DNA from: Verrucomicrobiaceae bacterium
Lineage (GTDB): Bacteria; Verrucomicrobiota; Verrucomicrobiia; Verrucomicrobiales; Verrucomicrobiaceae
Assembly (NCBI GenBank): GCA_016713035.1
Contig: JADJPW010000001.1
Location: 1 to 64,000, forward strand
Reading direction: 5' to 3'
Length of the DNA: 64,000 nucleotides
In this document: piece by piece, positions 61,090 through 64,000 of the stretch
How the letters are laid out: every line of letters starts with the position of its first letter
Position numbering within the stretch: position 1 is the first letter of the stretch
The notes under the pieces: model-generated
Database searches by the model: none
Told to the model about the DNA's origin: nothing
The model's input: the letters and a program-made list of their open reading frames with translations, nothing else
Translations under genes and position numbers: made by a program

Positions 61090-63377
61090 TTACTTGGCGG
61101 GCTCGCGCATCAATTGCTCGCGGAGACTGCCAGCATTGGGCGGCGGGGCGAGTTTGATGCCATCAGCAGGCTCGACGGGCTCATCATCCGGCACGGGGAT
61201 GGCTTTGAGCGGCACCTGCTCGGTGGGAGCGGGTGGCGGAGGAGGAATGGGGATTCCTGGCCGGGGGCGAATGACCGCTGGAGCCGCCGGAGGAGTGGGG
61301 AGGGCGGATTTTGGCGCGGTGGGAGCGGGGATGACGGTGGCTGAGTGGGTGCTGGGGGCTGGAACGCCGCGTTTTTTGAGCCAAAGAGCCCCACCACTGA
61401 AATGGGCAAAAATGGCACCGAGGATCATGGACCCGCCGATGAAGACGGCGGCTTTGAGCCAGCGTGGGACGCCATCGTTGAGTAAAAGGTGCTCTGGCAA
61501 GGTGGGGGCATGCCGCCGGAATTTTGAGCCCACTCGGGGGCCTGAGGCGGGGATGGATCGGCTGCGCCTGTGCGGAAAAGTAACTCGGCAAATCCCGCAG
61601 CGGGTGTTTCCTCTGCGGCGGCTACTGCGGGGGTGGTGAGTGCTGAGGTGACTGCTGTGGTGGTGGTCTTGGTGCCAGCACGGGTGACTGTGGCAGTCGT
61701 CTTGGGCTTGGTCTTGGTGATGAGGCGGTCTGTCTCCCCGCTGGAGGCCTGCGGCAGCGGTTTCACCAGATCGTGATGCTGCATGATGCGGGCAAAGCGA
61801 GCGAGGAAGTCTGCCCGCGTCGCTGGAGAGGCGTCCGCGATTTTTGCGGCTTCTTCATCGAGGAGACGGGGGATGGTCTCACGCTCGCGTGAGGCGGCTG
61901 GCGGCTCTGGCTGGACTCCGACGGGGGAGTGCATGCCGATGAGCAGCTTCGCCAATGCGGCGAGCCAACTGCCATGCCATGAGGGAGAGTTGGCCGCATT
62001 TTTCGACGGTGCTGGAAGTAGTGCGGCTGGATCTGTGCCACGGCCTGCCATGGAGGCGAGCGTGGGGTGGGCACGCACCATGATGTTGAAGGCGGGCCAT
62101 TGATTGAGCCGTGTGGTGAGCAGCTTGGCCGAGCGCGTATCATCGCGGGAGAAGCCAGTGAGGAGGAAGATGTCCTCCAGCCGCAGCTTGCTCAGGGCGA
62201 GCGGTGAGGCGTCTAGCTGGGTGAGGGCTGTATCCAGATTCGCGAGGACGAGGTAAGCCTCCTGCACGTCGATGCTGCGTCGCTCACGGAGTAAATCGGC
62301 CAGGCTGATGCCTTCTGGGATTTCTTCTGCGAGGCAGGTGATGCCCTCGGCTTCATTGACGAGAGCGACGGTGATGAGCGCGGTGTTTTCACGCTTTTTT
62401 GTCGTCTTGAGTGCGGTCTGTGCGGCGGTGAGCACTTTGGGCGAGGTGACACGCGAGGGCGGCACCTGCTCGACGAGCACGGAGCGGCCCGTCTTGGTGA
62501 GCGTGCCGCGCATGCTGTATGGATTGGCCATGTCCAACCGCTGACTCTGGATGCGGACGAGATTGACCACGCCGCGTGCGACTTCCTGATAACCAGCCAG
62601 CAGGGGTGCGAGCAGCGCACGGGGCTTCTGCGCAGCGGGGATCTCGCCAGAGAGATGCTCTGGGGCTAGCCGCTGGAGTGCGGCGATGAGCTCACGCATG
62701 GCTGTGGTGACACTGGAGCCAGAATTCGTGAGGCAGCTCCCGAGTAGCTCCATCAGATCGGCAGCGGGCACCGGGTGATCTGGCAGAGCGACGTTGCTGG
62801 TGGTCTGCTCATTGAGAAAGGACTTCAAAAACTTCGCCTGCTTTTCAAAGCCACTTTTGAGGGCCTTTTTCTTCGCGACACCCGTGGTATCGAGCACACG
62901 GAAGTCGGCTGCGAGCACCTGCACCGTCTGCGGCCCGGTCTGCACGACGCGGAAGCCATCCAGCGGTGATTCGGTCAAATAATCGCCACGCTCCGCCACC
63001 GCGACGGCTGTCTCCAGCGAGCGACAGGCCAGCATGACGGCGAGCCAGCAGGGGATCTCGTTGAGGCGGGTCAGGTAGGAGCGCAGAGGCTCCCCGTCGA
63101 TGCTGGAGGTGATGTAAAAGGCATTCCCCTCATCTTCACCGAACTCGATCATGCGTGCGAGAGCTGGGTGGCCCTCATTTTGAAGCGTGCGGCAGGCACT
63201 CTCAAAGGCAGCACGATTGGCCACCGGCTTCAGCAGCACATGGGTATGGACGAATTCGAGCTTGCGGGTGTCAAAGGCCAATACGGCCACCTGTCCGGCA
63301 TCACGCACGAGCTCGACGTTGTTGCCGTCGGCGTCTTGGACGATTTGATAGTGCCTGAACTGGTTCGGCTCCGACAT
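61090..63377 (-). CDS. Pseudokinase-like membrane protein (one frameshift)
   Basis: The N-terminal 250 residues have the feel of a protein kinase N-lobe and hinge (FESACRTLQNEGHPALARMIEFGEDEGNAFYITSSIDGEPLRSYL) but no catalytic HRD or DFG, so a pseudokinase is likely. A second, similar helical half follows (TALITVALVNEAEGITCLAEEIPEGISLADLL). A Thr/Ala linker, a membrane helix (WLKAAVFIGGSMILGAIFAHF) and a Pro-rich tail end the chain. The frame breaks at G5 61504-61508; one extra base restores SGGMPPTLPEHLLLNDGVPRW and a product of about 762 residues. It is the first gene of the nfeD-floA operon. Confidence 0.65.
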
Positions 63378-63450
63378 GCGGGGGCGTTTTTTGTGAAAGG
63401 GGGTGAGCGTGTACTGACGGGCAGAGATGTTCCTCCGCAGCAGTGGCTTT

Positions 63451-63771
63451 TCAAGGACGGGTTTCCTCCAGCACCCAGTGTTCGTAGCTAGGGGCGATGT
63501 GTTCCGGCCTCAGAGCGATGATTTCTGGCACCTCGTAGGGGTGTAGCTCGCGTAGCCGTGCCTCGCAGCGGGGCAGGGCGGTGGCGCTAGTCTTGATGAT
63601 GGCCAGCACCTCCTGGGCAGACTCGGTCTTCCCCTGCCAGCGGTAGATGGACTCCACGGCGGGGAGCAGATTCACGCAGGCGGCTAGTTGAGCTTCCACC
63701 AGGGCCGTGGCAGCATAGCGGGCCTTCTCCATGTCGGGGAAGGTGCTGAAGAGGACGAGTACTTCGTTCAT
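63451..63771 (-). CDS. cutA: Divalent cation tolerance protein CutA
   Basis: A 106-residue trimeric-type CutA1 protein. The family landmarks are ARYAATALVEAQLAACVNLLPAVESIYRWQGK, VLAIIKTSATALP and ELHPYEVPEIIALRPE. It is linked to copper tolerance in E. coli, though its general role is unsettled. ATG 63771 is chosen over one 9 codons upstream (63798), which would lie inside the divergent gene. Confidence 0.93.
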   Translation of the reverse strand: MNEVLVLFSTFPDMEKARYAATALVEAQLAACVNLLPAVESIYRWQGKTESAQEVLAIIKTSATALPRCEARLRELHPYEVPEIIALRPEHIAPSYEHWVLEETRP

Positions 63772-63785
63772 ACTCGCTATCTTAT

Positions 63786-64000
63786 ATGAGATCCGCATTC
63801 ATCGACAAGCTCATCAAACGTATGGACCGCCTGGAGCCAGGCGAGGTGCAGGGCATCGTCATCGAGCTCCTGCGGGAGAAAGGTCTGCTGGAAAAGGTCT
63901 TCGAGGCCCTACGTGAAGGCGTGATCCTCCTGGGCCAGGATGGCAAGGTGACGTATGTGAACCGTGCCGCCTGCCAGTTCTTCGGCATGGATAAGGCGGC
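63786..64000 (+). CDS. PAS-domain signalling protein, 5' part only
   Basis: The frame begins ATG at 63786 and runs off the window. The visible 71 residues read RSAFIDKLIKRMDRLEPGEV, IVIELLREKGLLEKVFEALR and GVILLGQDGKVTYVNRAACQ, then FFGMDKAA. The last part is the start of a PAS domain (EGVILLGQDG..TYVNRAAC), preceded by a helical lead. A histidine kinase of NtrB type is likely to follow, but only the sequence beyond the window can tell. It diverges from cutA with 14 bp between the start codons. Confidence 0.7.
   Translation, partial: MRSAFIDKLIKRMDRLEPGEVQGIVIELLREKGLLEKVFEALREGVILLGQDGKVTYVNRAACQFFGMDKA

Noticed and set aside
1..64000. tRNA, rRNA and transposase genes
   Set aside because: I looked for T-loop-like GTTCRANNC stretches with cloverleaf context, rRNA core motifs and DDE/integrase motifs and found none I can support.

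Overview
The window looks like a chromosomal piece from a member of the Verrucomicrobiota, probably close to Verrucomicrobiaceae; this is inferred from gene content, not from a marker gene. The signs are two DUF1501 proteins, a DUF1549/DUF1553 cytochrome-like protein (the 'planctomycete cytochrome c' type), a Pirellula/Verrucomicrobium-type membrane-bound dehydrogenase with a haem site, a PEP-CTERM-like tail remnant, a Ser/Thr kinase fused to a formylglycine-generating-enzyme (FGE) domain, and GC-rich DNA throughout. I found no rRNA, tRNA, CRISPR array, integrase or transposase.

Layout. 0-3.1 kb: a DUF1501 gene and a convergent hypothetical gene, both broken by single-base homopolymer indels. 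3.2-6.25 kb: a DUF4062-STAND NTPase-TPR gene with a small downstream ORF, lying between two copies of a 55-bp direct repeat, one of which is the 3' end of the next gene. 6.2-11.8 kb: a very large secreted dehydrogenase/cytochrome-like protein. 11.9-16.3 kb: a sodium:solute symporter and a potB-potC-potD polyamine uptake set with no ATPase gene beside it. 16.3-25.4 kb: a YugP-type protease, purE-purK, an M20 amidohydrolase, an ABC-2 permease, the haem dehydrogenase, and plsY-gpsA. 25.5-32.9 kb: a DUF1553/DUF1501 pair split by a 2.7-kb, more A/T-rich insert holding DUF4058 and two paralogous membrane/lipoproteins. 33.2-40.9 kb: dgkA-type kinase, methyltransferase, isochorismate synthase-like enzyme, sensor kinase, purH, miaA. 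40.9-43.2 kb: a nest of direct and inverted repeats around a short kinase-like gene. 43.2-47.2 kb: a kinase-PEGA-FGE fusion with neighbours. 47.2-49.1 kb: ribH-nusB and small genes. 49.2-53.5 kb: three consecutive secreted coiled-coil/beta-sandwich proteins, then a polysaccharide deacetylase. 53.5-56.1 kb: rimO and a secreted NlpC/P60-like protein with a palindromic leader. 56.6-63.4 kb: one long minus-strand operon, pseudokinase-like protein - hypothetical - nnrDE - nfeD - floA - hypothetical. The end carries cutA and the start of a divergent PAS-domain gene.

How the genes work together: housekeeping functions (purine synthesis, phospholipid synthesis, riboflavin, tRNA and ribosome modification, membrane microdomains, metabolite repair) alternate with the PVC-type secreted catabolic apparatus. 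The parts that look least described are the repeat-bracketed STAND NTPase module, the DUF4058 insert with its paralogous pair, and the repeat nest around the short kinase.

Caution on reading frames: six genes contain between one and three frameshifts, nine in all. Eight of the nine fall at short homopolymers where changing the run by one base restores a sensible protein. This points to sequence or assembly errors more than to true pseudogenes, so I annotate these genes over their full restored span.
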